The position numbers and the translations under genes are program-made. This document shows positions 1 to 11,128 of a stretch of DNA of 22,102 bases, one piece after another. The notes beneath the pieces were generated by a model. It was not told the DNA's origin. It saw only the letters and a list, made by a program, of their open reading frames with translations, and ran no database searches. The stretch's first letter is position 1; every line of letters starts with the position of its first letter. This DNA is from Ichthyophonus hoferi. Its lineage: Eukaryota; Opisthokonta; Ichthyosporea; Ichthyophonida; Ichthyophonidae. The stretch covers positions 29,427 through 51,528 of the forward strand of contig NAOQ01000525.1 in assembly GCA_002751075.1 (NCBI GenBank), written 5' to 3'.

Positions 1-564
1 TTGTATGTATGTATGTATGCGTGTGTGTATGTATTTGCAAATATGTATGGTAGTGTGCCAGTATTACAGTAAGATAGAACGTATGTATTTATTTATGCCT
101 GCAATAAATACCATTAGTTACAATAGTAGGATATACACATATGCCATGCGAGACAGACATAGGCACTTTAACAAAGATATAAAAGTGTAAATATATTGAT
201 ATTGGCTATATAATGCTATACTATATACCTGTATATTCATATAGTAGACATGATGGTATGTAGTAGTAACTATCATAACAATAAACAGAGGTGTACAACA
301 AGCAATGCCTAGTTATATTGTATTTTGTTGTGTCGAAATGGAAAGTACCATACAAATGTATGAAAGAATATATATATATGTGTGTGTTATTGGGCTATTG
401 TCAATAACATAAACATAGTCAGATCAGGTTACATGATAGTTTTCCTGCAGGTAGAAGGGTTAAATAAAACAGTAACCAGTTGCTATGCGTATGCTGCGTG
501 GACTTGTTAGCTGTGACAGGAAGGAAATAAACATAGAGGGTAAGGGGAAACGGGGCTCATCTAC
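1..564. other. RAD18 intron, noncoding as far as seen
   Basis: No exon of RAD18 or other gene could be recognised here. The first 37 bases are a GTAT/GTGT microsatellite, and a short TA/TG run lies near 370-387. The next RAD18 exon (the family continues with a conserved linker after the RING) probably lies left of the window. Confidence 0.5.
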
Positions 565-1268
565 CTCAGGACACGACGGGCATTGGTTACTCAGTTGAAG
601 ATGCCGCCGAATACATAAAGAACAATCTAGGGGTGAGATAAAGGGTTAGCTGTCCTCTTGTGTCAAAGTCATGATAGTTGTTAGTAAGGTTTCAGTAAGA
701 TTTCACAAAAATTTGCAATAGGTGTTTGTATAAATACATAAGGAGGAAGTAAGACTAGGTAGGTAAGGGGGTGGGCAGACTTGTAATATAGCTCAGGGGG
801 TATGAGTAATGTTTAATTATCTCTACAGATCAATGGGGTAAAAGCAGGATGGGCTGTTAAGACCCTTTCTCATGATAGATATTCATCAAAACCTCAGCAA
901 GTAGTATAAAACTGTGATCAATATTCAATACTCCATGTTAACATATAAATGAAAATACGTAACAAATAAAGTTTACACAAGAGCATACATACCAAAAAGT
1001 CCTGCAAACATAAAGATGTGCCTATGCAAAATATACTAGATATTAACATATACTATGGGTATTAGCACATTTATGAACAAAACAATACATAAAGGTAAGC
1101 ACAGAAACAAAGGCCAGGAAACATGCATGTATGATTGCAAGTAGATATCACCATGGCAGTAGTGAAGAACTCATAGCATATTGTACAACGGAGAAGGAGG
1201 TCCAGCTCCTTCATATCCGTAAAGTTACCCCAGTCAGTGGGGTCGGTCAAGGCTTCGCATTCGGACAT
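565..1268 (-). CDS. RAD18: RAD18 E3 ubiquitin ligase, first two coding exons (5' partial gene)
   Basis: Two exons, 1268-1127 and 626-565, encode 68 residues; the rest lies beyond the left edge. The product begins MSECEALTDP and carries a complete C3HC4 RING finger: C28, C31, C44, H46, C49, C52, C63 and C66. The stretches LLLRCTICYEFF and CSLCIRR match human RAD18 (DDLLRCGICFEYF, CSLCIRK). RAD18 is the nuclear E3 that, with RAD6, monoubiquitinates PCNA at stalled forks to allow translesion synthesis; its SAP and zinc-finger domains would lie outside the window. Exon 2 begins AT-TGT after a good acceptor (CCCCTAG), so exon 1 must end in phase 1. The only position that restores the family sequence HTYCSLC is before GCATGT, implying a GC-AG intron. 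Exon 2 ends in GAG before GTAGAT. The third coding exon was not found. Identity is firm; the exon 1 donor is inferred. Confidence 0.88.
627..1126 (-). other. RAD18 intron 1 (probable GC-AG intron)
   Basis: This 500-base intron separates the two halves of the RING finger. On the minus strand it opens with GCATGTTTCC and closes with CTCACCCCTAG. No GT donor near the exon end keeps both the frame and the conserved tyrosine-cysteine pair. Nothing else of note was seen inside. Confidence 0.6.
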
Positions 1269-1628
1269 GTTTGAAGTTTAATAAATAATAAATAGCACAG
1301 ACCTTTTACTATACAATATGGAGTTAAATTCTTAAGTTATATTGTGTTATGGTATCTTCTTTATCGCATGGTTGATTTCCAAAGTGGAATGATGTGAATA
1401 AATAAACTGTGAAAGAGAGGGTTGGCCAAGGAATATTAAATAACCCTTCTATAGTGTAAGGGGAGAAGCTATATACAGGTGACTTGACTACTATTAAAAC
1501 TATAAACTAAAACACTAGTATAAATAAATTATCGTAATAAAGTAAACACTACTTGTTAATAGTAATATTGCCAGAATTTCATGATCTTGATCTAAAATTG
1601 ACTCTCCTAGTCACTGTGTTTATATCAT

Positions 1629-1632
<4 letters not shown>

Positions 1633-1659
<27 letters not shown>
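1633..1659. repeat. (AT)n microsatellite
   Basis: An uninterrupted AT dinucleotide run of about 27 bases in the RAD18/ISY1-like intergenic DNA. Confidence 0.9.
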
Positions 1660-1666
<7 letters not shown>

Positions 1667-3775
1667 TGTTATAAACTGTAAGGTTTCAAGATGCAATTGA
1701 AGAAAAAATGCAAAAAAAACCTTTTTTTCCTGTTTTAAAAGCGTACAAGTGAAACACCACTAAGACCCTCTATATGGGTTGGCTATGTAATCCTGGATTA
1801 GTAGCAAGGGGTTGGTGTTTGGCCAAACTGTATAAATTCTTGTATTGAATACAACTCAGTGTTGTTAAAAAACTACAGCCATCTGCCTTAAAGCTGGTAG
1901 ATTAATTTGCCCAAGTTATTAGGTGTTCGTACCTAAGTTTTAAATGGTAATAGTAAGACGACTGTAAGGTAGTTGTAGTGAAGTGATGTTGACACTCTGT
2001 TCATATATCCTGCAGATGGTAATAATTTTTTTTTAATTTTTTTTTTCCAACCACCAAATAGATATAAATGACAGCCTGGTATTAAAAAAATTCAATGCCT
2101 ATAATATCACTATACCGATTGTGTTTAGGAAGTGATTGTTGTTTACAATCTAGCACACCTGAAGTTCTCATAGCCAGTAACAGTGGCATTTATCCTGGCT
2201 GTCCAGCTAACTCTGCTCTCCTAGTTTTATCAATCTTACGGGCCTAGTCCTCAACTTCCACTGACTTGTTTCATAATGAAAATATGGCTTTGCTTAGTCG
2301 TACTCTGTGTATCCAAGGGTAGTCAATAAAACACCCCTTAACCCTTAATGCAGTATTTCTTCAATTATAAATAGATATAGGGCACATGGACTAAACCTAT
2401 CTCTGTTTATATATAACAGAATCTAACAAATATAGAGTATGTTATAAAAGGTAGCTTTACTTGATACTGCAAAGTTTTCATACTACTTTATAAAATCAGT
2501 TATGTTAAGATATTTTGGGCTATATACCTAAATATGTATGGTCGATGAGTTGATATTAGTCAGATGCAGGTGTTCTTTTAGCTGTTACTTATTTTATTTT
2601 TCATGAGTATCCAATCCAGTTCAGGTGTATTTGGAACCACTTTTTTGTTGATTAGGGTTCATAAACCATATTCAACTACTCTGCCCCATAGTTTTTATTA
2701 TCTATTAATGTGCAACTAACCTCTGACTGTATTTAACTGGTTATGTTTTTTGATTATGAAGTTTTCAACTATTATTAATGAGCTTATGCATACGAGTGAT
2801 TGATGCCAAAATTTCTACAATTATTTATGTTGTAATATTTAAACAATATGATCAGAATAGTCAGCTTTACAAGAACATAGCATGTATTGTGTACATATTT
2901 AAGGTACAATAAAGTATCTAGTATAAAGTGTATAAGTGGGTTTGGTTATTCTAGGAGTTTTACATCTATACTGTAATTCTTTTTTCAGTCTGGGTCTAGA
3001 TTATATTTATCACATACAATGCTATCTATTTATCTATGGGATAAGTTGCATACTATTACAGTAACTATACCAAAGCCATATTACTTAAGTAACTACTTTT
3101 TTCCTAGAATTATTTAATAAAAAGTACCGGATAGCCAGAAAAAAATATTTTGATGTAAGAATAATTATATAAATTATGTATGAGGATTAAATCAAGTCTA
3201 CAAAACATGCAATAGATTGGAAACTACCTTGATTCTAGTAGGTACCTTAGAGTTAGGAACTTTACTACTATGGTATTGTATACATTCAACAATAGGTAAT
3301 AATACAATAGTATAATATTAGGTAAGAGTCGCATAGTTATGGAGCTCGCATAGGCAAAAGGTCAGTTTAATGCTACCTCTTCCCTAAACTATAAACAAAG
3401 CAACTGACACTCAATCGGGATCAACTTCTGTTCTGGTTTATACAATCAAAACAAACAGACCGTAAGACTTATGGAATGACTGTATAACGCTAGTCCTGGT
3501 AAGACCCGTTTAAGTTACAAAAAATGATGCTAGTAGCAAGCCTAGCCTTTAGTTGATGGTCAAATGAGTTCACAGAGAAAGTATAGGTACAATTTATTTC
3601 TGACTCAAGGGAAAGTATAGGGCAAGACTGAGACGGCACCTTTGACGATTCGTAGGATTTAAATATTTCTTTGTACAACAGAAGCCTCATCTCTGTTTCC
3701 TTTTGTGTACATCTGTGAATAGACTATACAGTCAAATCAGATTGCATTCAGTGCGACCTTCAGCTGATTATACTA

Positions 3776-4075
3776 TGCTATATTGAGTATGCAATATTAT
3801 ATTATTTTTATACTACTACTATTTATACAATATTATATTATTTATACAATACTATTATTTATACAATACTGTTATTATACAATATTATATTAGTTATATA
3901 ATACTATATTATTTATGCAATATTATATTATTTATACAATCATTACTATATTATTTATACGATATTATATTATTTATACAATACCATATTATTTATATAA
4001 TATTATAATATTTATGCAATACTATATTATTTATTTATATAATATTCTACTATAATATCATACTATATCAAACAG
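3776..4075. repeat. Degenerate AT-rich tandem array, TTATTTATACAATA-type unit
   Basis: About 300 bases made of imperfect copies of a roughly 19-20 base unit built from ATTATATTATTTATACAAT. Copies differ by single substitutions and short length changes. It lies upstream of the ISY1-like gene and has no coding potential. Confidence 0.8.
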
Positions 4076-4391
4076 ACCAACAGCCTATAGTTCAAAAAAT
4101 ATGGTGTGTTTAATATTTGGGTATATTACTATAACCTGTATCCGTTAACACTGCACGACTAGTAGTAATATTTTCCCTTTGGCTACTCGATCACTTTTAC
4201 CTAGGTGGATCACCGTCTTTGACCCCAACCCCTTCTATAACCATAACCTCTTATATATGTAATCACCTACCTATCTGTTGACTGTTTATATATAATGTAT
4301 AATGTATCCCATAGTTGCCAAGACATAGAGTACTCAATTGCCTTTCTATATATATATCATTTTTATTATTCAACTATTATCCAACGGGAAT

Positions 4392-4728
4392 ATGGCAAGG
4401 AACTGTGAGAAGAATCTAGGCTGTCTTAACAGACTCTGGCTACAAGAACAAGGCATGTTTCAGGTTACACCATAGTTACATTTCAACATCTTTACTCTTT
4501 ATTCTCTTTCCTCTTCATTGTCGTAGCATGTTTTGGAATGTATTACTAATACCTCTACCGAAAAACCCAAACAATATTAATAGAGAATGACCCTTGTGTA
4601 TAAGAATCAATTATTATTTGCCCTGTAAGACTAACCCCCAATTAATGCTTTCAGATGAAAAAGCCACTAAAGCCCATCGACAGCCTGCTGTAGGTGCTTT
4701 TATTCGTCATTTACATCTCTATTATTAT

Positions 4729-4763
<35 letters not shown>

Positions 4764-7700
4764 ATTACTGCCTTTCTTTTTTTTTCTTTTTCTTTTTCTG
4801 TTTATATATATACATTATCTATTCCTATTCCTACTACTCCTTTGCCCCATTGACATTGACATCTTATATCTCCGTAGTTTAAGTGATATTTTGTTATATA
4901 TATCAATTATTCTTTTTTTTTTCTACATTTCTTTATTTTACCATTTCCTGCATTGACATCACATCTCTATCCCTCCCCGTCTTCCCTCTCCTCCTCCATC
5001 TCCATCCCTACTAACCTATCTCAACTCATACTATAGTAATCATTAATAACTAACTACATCTTTACATCTTTATTCTTTATAACATTTAATACATATCCTA
5101 GCAAACTACCAATAACAAGGTTTACTGCAACATCATCCTAACATATAATCCCTTTAATTACCTAGCAACCCGTCCTCTTCATCCAACGGAATAATGTTAC
5201 ATATGTATTTGTTCAGGTTCATTTAGTCAGTTTATATATATAAACATATAAATCTTTATGAATCACATTATTATTCCTTACTTATCTCTCCTATCTCAAT
5301 ATCTCTTTATTTCTGACGCTGTACTATTGTATCTATTCATGCAGCATCTTGTAACACGAGTCAGCGAAGTGAAAGAAGGAATCCGACAAATAGAACGTAA
5401 GGGTTGGATTGGTATAATAAGGGTGTATTATTCTTATGTACATATTATCATGCTGTCATATTGTTACACTATTATACTATTATATCATCATATATACATA
5501 CACGTATATATATACATCTATACATACATCTATACATACAAACATACATACATACATACATACATACATACTTATTTACTTACTTATATACATATATACA
5601 TACTTACATACATACCTACATAAATATACATTATCTACGTTAGGTATAGGGTCCTGTGGATCTACCCAGCCATATATATGAGAGTTGAGCTTGATGGTTT
5701 ATTACCTCTAAAGATGTCTACATATATTTTAACATTTTAATACTTTGTATGTATAGTCCCTTATTAAGGTGACTATTTTGGCTTATATAGGCTTTTTATT
5801 GGGCTACATATAGTTGTTTATACGCACTCATTGTTGGCCGACAAGGCATCATATTTCTTTTTTCTTTCTTTATTCATCTTTTTTATACTCATTCTATCAA
5901 TTTCTCTCAATCTCATTGGCTCTCTATACTTTTGTCTCTTATTCTATTGGGTTAATTTTGTGTAGTCTGTATCCTTCCCTTAATTTCATTGGTCTTGTAT
6001 ATTTCTGTTTTGTTTTGTATTGGCTCACGGTTATCTTATTCCCTCATCCTTCCTGAATTTCATTGGTACCTCATGTTTATCTCCTTCTCTATTGGCTGTA
6101 ATCACCCTTTCTAACTAATACCCGCCCCTTCTTTCCCTATTTGTCATTGGTCGCCGTTGCGTCATCTTGATTTATTCGTCCAGGCCAGATGGACCGTTGT
6201 CTGGTCCAATTGGGTGGCAGTAGAAATTATCGAGATGAAAAAATAAAAGAATTTGAAAACCAATTAGAATATCTACAGAGGGAGAGGAAGAGGTAGGCGA
6301 AAATAGAGATATAGTATTTATATAATATATGTACCATATATATTAGGTATTATATGTATTATATGTATTATAGGTATTATATGTATTATAGGCATTATAT
6401 GTATTATAGGTATTATTTGTGTTATATGTATTGTATGTATTATATGTATTATAGGTGTTTATTTATTATATGTATTGAGGGTATTATATGGATGTATTGT
6501 ATATATTTTATGTATATATACACATGAACCTAGAGAATGATGTATATATTTATTAGTTTACTTGATTTCAACAGTTCAATCGGGTGAGCATAGTATTGTG
6601 AGGCCATATAAAAGCTCATATAGTTCAATGAAAATACAAGTAAGCATTAGAATATAAAATATGTGATATAAATGATTGGACTGTCTGTGTGGAAGTACTA
6701 GAAACGGAGCAATGGCGATGGGACCTATATTTAGTTTTTTTGGTATTAAATTGATGTACACATATGATTGGTCGGTATATTGATTTAAATCTATCTAAAC
6801 TTTTGTTGAAAATACGATATGCTGTCTCGCACATGATTAGTGGAACAGTGATGTAGCAATTAAACCTTCCTATATACAGGTACTTAGGAAGAGCCTGCCA
6901 ATTAGATCCCGACTATCATCTTGCAGATTTCCCCGGGATAACTAATCGTTATGTTAGCAAACGACCAATTGTACGTTCGCCCTACATTCTTTTTATTGGT
7001 TTATGCTTATTAATATATTGTCTTTCCTTAAATCACATATTGTTTTTATCCCACCCACCAGCATTCAGTATGCTCTATTTATTCTGCCACTTCTCTCTGT
7101 CTCTTTTTATTGGTGTTTACTCCTCCTACCTATCCTTCCTCCTATTGGTACGATTTCTCAATCTCTCTCTTCTTGTTGGTGTTTATGCACCTATATTTTT
7201 CAACCATTAACTGCCTTACTCTCATCTCTTCCTAACATAGCTAATATAGTACCAGTTCTCCCAACCTATATATACCTTGGTATGCTTTGATTGGCTAGAT
7301 TCATACGCATTCCTTCTGACCCTCCTTTGTCTTGGCCTATTGTTGATAATACAAGGCGGAAAACGAGCCAATCACTAAGAGGTTGCGACCAGATTTGGTA
7401 ATTTTCATATACTACTAAATATATATACTTATTTTAAAAGTCATAAATAAACCTCTGTTCAATTACATACGTGAAATCTTATGTGCTAGCCTATTCTTTG
7501 GGTCTTATATGTTTACTTGCAGTAGCATCCAATCATTATTAACGCTTATTTTACTTTAATTTCTTCCTTTTCCGTAGTATTCATTTGTAAATGGACTATA
7601 TGCCATCATAGCTATATATATAAATCACCATACTTAATATTTTATCCTATTTTTAATGTGTTTTATTATAGATAATGTAGTACAATGGATATACGAAATG

Positions 7701-8569
7701 AACTCTAAAATATATAAATATATCTTACACTGCAAAAAACCTAACATAGCCAAAGGTTATATGTGAAAGAACCGGATAAAGCCAGCTAATGTAAGGAGAA
7801 CCTATATATCTACAGAACAATGACTCTACATCAAGAGGGAAGACAGGGCTCAACCCAGCGGTCAACAAAGAACCTATTGTTATTAATATAGGCCTGGAGG
7901 TGGGTTTACATTGGTCCCTGCTTATTTGAGGCCTACCTCTACTATTGACACCACTATACCCCAGTACTGTTAATATAGTTATTATTATTATCTTTACATT
8001 TGCATTATCGCGTGTTTTATATAGTTTATATAGCTGTTCCTTTTTATAATTTGTGTTCGGTTCATTGCTGCTTCTCTGACCTTCCCTCTCCCATGTTCTC
8101 TCACTCAATAGTATAATGTAATATAATCTAATATATATATATATATATGTCGATAAAACGATAGTATGATAGTTCCATTGGGTATCTTATCTAACCAATC
8201 CAAAATATTATTTAGATATATATATATATGTGTGTGTTATAAATAACTACCTTTATCTTATTTAACTATTATTTTTCACTTATTCCTTCAATAAAAAACA
8301 TTATGGAAAAGAGGAAAAAGAGGAGAGACAGAGAGAAAGAGTTGTACATAGGCTAGATATATATGCACTGTGCACTGACTGTGCATCCCATATAGGAGGA
8401 AGAAACAGATCCCTCTCCGCCCCTTTATATTCCAGACAATCAGGAGCAACCATTGGATTTTGATCAAACCAAAATGCCTCTTGTTGGGTATGAATTATTG
8501 GCTGCCACCCAGGTTAAGAAGAATAATAGTCTAGGATTGGACTATACATCTGAGAGTGAGAATGAATAA
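4392..8569 (+). CDS. ISY1: ISY1-like pre-mRNA splicing factor (divergent), 7-8 exons
   Basis: Exons proposed: 4392-4463, 4630-4689, 5345-5396, 6184-6292, 6880-6970, 7356-7397, an uncertain 8314-8343, and 8396-8569; all junctions are phase-consistent, giving 199 or 209 residues (human ISY1 285). The start MARNCEKNLGCLNRL mirrors the ISY1 signature MARNAEKAMTALARF. Exon 2 shares the P..L..S......KA pattern with the following human segment. Exons 4-5 (IKEFENQLEYLQRER, then QLDPDY) align with human IRDLNDEINKLLREK and ELGGPDY with a single gap. ISY1 belongs to the nuclear NineTeen/XAB2 group of spliceosome proteins. The C-terminal half does not resemble human ISY1: it has a basic patch (TKRLRPDL) and ends in an acidic tail, TSESENE. 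Either the gene is very divergent or the last exons belong to an untested alternative model. The product is coiled-coil-like at residues about 45-105. Confidence 0.6.
4690..5344. other. ISY1-like intron 2, pyrimidine-rich with (CT)n
   Basis: This 655-base intron is T/C-rich on the plus strand. It opens with GTAGGTGC, has a (TC)n run at 4733-4759, long T tracts near 4775-4800 and 4911-4922, and ends TATTCATGCAG. The open frames through it are low-complexity Leu/Phe/Ser strings and are not called. Confidence 0.6.
4733..4759. repeat. (TC)n microsatellite
   Basis: A pure TC dinucleotide run inside the second intron of the ISY1-like gene. Confidence 0.9.
5485..5640. repeat. ATAC/TATACA tetranucleotide-type low-complexity repeat
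   Basis: About 150 bases of ACAT/ATAC repeats with interruptions (longest pure run near 5544-5570), in intron 3 of the ISY1-like gene. It opens three spurious Tyr/Ile/His/Thr frames. Confidence 0.85.
5798..6150 (+). repeat. Cluster of eight ATTGG words
   Basis: ATTGG occurs on the plus strand starting at 5798, 5915, 5946, 5988, 6019, 6062, 6091 and 6146, all in the same orientation and mostly 29-55 bases apart, in the T-rich 3' half of ISY1-like intron 3. There is no longer shared unit, so this is not a simple tandem repeat. It is the densest same-strand patch of a pentamer enriched over much of the window. Confidence 0.75.
6325..6500. repeat. TATTATATG/TATTATAGG tandem repeat
   Basis: About 170 bases of imperfect 9-10 base units (ATTATATGT, ATTATAGGT) in intron 4 of the ISY1-like gene, immediately after the exon 4 donor region. 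Confidence 0.8.
7398..8395. other. Last large intron region of the ISY1-like gene
   Basis: About 1 kb between the TKRLRPDL exon and the last exon. A possible 30-base exon at 8314-8343 (EKEERQRERV, donor GTACAT) lies within it, but its acceptor is weak. The antisense strand carries a 127-codon open frame at 7725-8108, reported as a finding. A short TATATATG run lies near 8132-8150. Confidence 0.45.
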
Positions 8570-10140
8570 TGTGATTGGTATGCAGGTCATGCCTTGTAGG
8601 GCGTTAGTGTAGATCCAGCTAATCTAGGTGACTAGTTAAATTTAATACATATTTTACCTACGGCATTAGTGGACTTTAGCACGCCGACTTTAGCAACTGT
8701 ATTTATTTATTTTAGTAGGAGCTATAATACTAATCTTGTACTATAATACTAATCTTGTATTATAATACTAATCTTGTACTATAATACTAATCTTGTAACG
8801 CATGCATTGATTGTCATGGCTCCATCCAATGTATTATCGTGTCTAGAACTATAGTTTCATTTGAGTAGTTTCATTAATAGCATCCTTAGTGGTCTTTAAT
8901 ATGTAACCAGATTTTCTCTGAGGCTTCCAAGGCCAATCACTGGAATTCATTACGATCAAGAGATATTTTGATTGGCTGCCATATGAAGCATCAACACATA
9001 AAGACTTGGAAATTAAAGATTTCAGTATATAGCATTGTACCACATTCTCATTTTAATTATAACTAGGCCAATCACTAGTACCCCTTAATTTACCAACACC
9101 AATCCTAACACTGCGCAACAAGACTATAGTTAGTGCGAAGATCCAAGGAGGTTTGGCGGATTATATTTATTATTAAAGCAAACATCTGTACCTATCACTG
9201 CAACCTTTCTATTTTTAACGCAAATCTAAACTATATATATATATTGCTGGCTAATAACTTTACTATACAAGACGATATTGGTTATAAAAGAATGAAGAAT
9301 GAAGAATAAATTTTAACCATTAAAAATAGACAAGAAATTCCGAATAGGGGGAGCAGAATAAAAAAATATATATGATACTATTCCTTGGTAAATTATATAC
9401 TAATTCGCACCTGCCTGTAAAACAGATCGATATTTGAGGTCAAATATGGTTTATAAGAATATTCAAAGGATATATATATGTATGTATATCACATTTTTCT
9501 TTATTCAGTTATAGTTGGCCTTCAACAATTCTTGATTTCCTTTATTGGTGCAATATTACAGTCGCACTTATATGGACGACAGTGTACTTCTATATAAGGC
9601 TATCTACCAGTTATAGACATTCCATCAACTGAGGGGACAGAGACATCGTTTTCTGCCACTCGCTCGCTCCTTGCCTCAATATTATAGACCTTATTAATGG
9701 CTCTTTATGTCCAAATACCCTTCCTTATATTATTAAAAGCATTGACTATACTACTATTTAATGAGATTGTCTCATGACGTATTTTTTATTTGCAATATAA
9801 GCTCCAATCATCAGCCACGGTCAATTATATATATTAAGCCTTATTGGCAGGTAACCATAACTATACATATTATCAAACTATATACATATACACTGCAGGA
9901 TAGATATAGCCTATATATACTTGTCGAAATGCCAGCCGACAGTATCAGGCCATTATGACAACAAATTCAACCTAATTTTATAACTGCTAAAAAATCTTAT
10001 CCAATACTAAACTGCACATAATTACTATTTTCTTTTCAATTGGTTAATATAAACCAATGAAAATCAAGCACAGACTGACCAAATGTACTATTATGTTTAT
10101 CATTGGTTGATGTCAGCCAATGACTGCCAGTCCTACTCTA
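8570..10140. other. Convergent intergenic DNA between the ISY1-like gene and RAD1
   Basis: About 1.57 kb between two stop codons facing each other, so it should hold both 3' UTRs and polyadenylation sites. No AATAAA lies close to the ISY1-like stop. A minus-strand AATAAA (plus TTTATT at 9785-9790) lies about 350 bases past the RAD1 stop. It contains a 19-base tandem repeat, many ATTGG/CCAAT words, two ATTGG...CCAAT inverted pairs near its right end, and a GC-richer exon-like patch at about 9603-9690. No gene is called. Confidence 0.6.
8722..8797. repeat. 19-base tandem repeat, four copies
   Basis: The unit CTATAATACTAATCTTGTA occurs at 8722-8740, 8741-8759, 8760-8778 (one change at the first base) and 8779-8797. 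It lies about 150 bases past the ISY1-like stop codon, probably in its 3' UTR or just beyond. Confidence 0.95.
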
Positions 10141-11089
10141 TTATTCCTCTTCCTGCTCCCCTTCTGATAGTTCCTCCTCTGGGGCACACTGCAAAGAATG
10201 TCGTAGTTAGTTAATGCCCCAGTTAGATCCGCATATTAAAATTATAGATGTACGTACGTATAAATATATGCCATTATAATAGTATAATAATATAATAATA
10301 GGGTAGGACAAAACTACAACAATGTAATAGTATAATAGCGTAATAGCGTAATAGCAAGATGGTATTGCAGTAAATGTGGTAAAAGAGTATAATAGTAAGT
10401 GTGTGTACACACAACACAGGTCACCGTCATTTTAAACATATAAATGTAACCAACCACCTTCCGTATTTAAAAGGATAGAATTGGTTTAAAATCACTCACC
10501 ACATATTCCACAAAGCTAACCTGGCCATCGTCACTCTCAATCATAAATTGCATAGAGAGAAATCCACGCGCATTCATTCGCATACTGACCTGTATAAATT
10601 AATTATCCAATCAACCACTGTAACGTATCAGAAGCATGTGTATACGTATACCAATCAATTCTGGTTTGGAGGTGTGTTTTTCTTATCTTCTCATTGGTTA
10701 TTGTAGTTACATCCCCTTGTACTTTCTGTTATTCATCAGTGAAATTGGATAGAATAAACCAAGTAAAAATTATGTATATATTTATATACATTATTTATTC
10801 TCTTACTTCCTTAGCATATATGTACCAGAACTAAGCTAAGCTAGTAATAAATAAAAACACATGCATATATCTAATGATAAATATTCACTAAGTAATAATA
10901 TAAAGAGAGGGGTTTAAAAGTAGGGACAAGCCAATAGCATTGGATGATAAAAATAAAAGGGGTACTATTAGATTGAACTATAAAATACATTGACTATAAT
11001 AATAGTTAGATAGTACTTGGAACAGACTCATTATAATAAATATCTTTATGGTGATTATATTACATCATTTCTCTATATTATCCTACCCT

Positions 11090-11128
<39 letters not shown>

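Larger units (their letters stand above)
1269..4391. other. Intergenic DNA between divergent RAD18 and ISY1-like genes
   Basis: About 3.1 kb, AT-rich, with no supported gene. It must hold the RAD18 promoter just right of 1268 and the ISY1-like promoter left of 4392, but no clear core promoter element was identified. It contains an (AT)n run at 1633-1659, T-rich and A-rich tracts near 1705-1730 and 2025-2047, and a long degenerate AT-rich tandem array at about 3776-4075. A 66-codon open frame on the minus strand at 3490-3690 has no recognisable similarity and is not called. Confidence 0.6.

Noticed and set aside
3490-3690. 66-codon minus-strand frame MRLLLYKEIFKSYESS
   Set aside because: No recognisable family, no splice partners and no neighbouring exons.
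4594-4956. 120-codon plus-strand frame rich in Leu, Phe and Ser
   Set aside because: Only its 4630-4689 part is a likely exon; the rest is translation of the (TC)n and T-rich intron.
5258-5681. Overlapping frames of Tyr, Ile, His and Thr repeats
   Set aside because: They are driven by the ATAC tetranucleotide repeat; only 5345-5396 is taken as an exon.
8849-9043. 64-codon minus-strand frame MVQCYILKSLISKS
   Set aside because: It has no recognisable motif or exon partners and lies in a region dense in ATTGG words.
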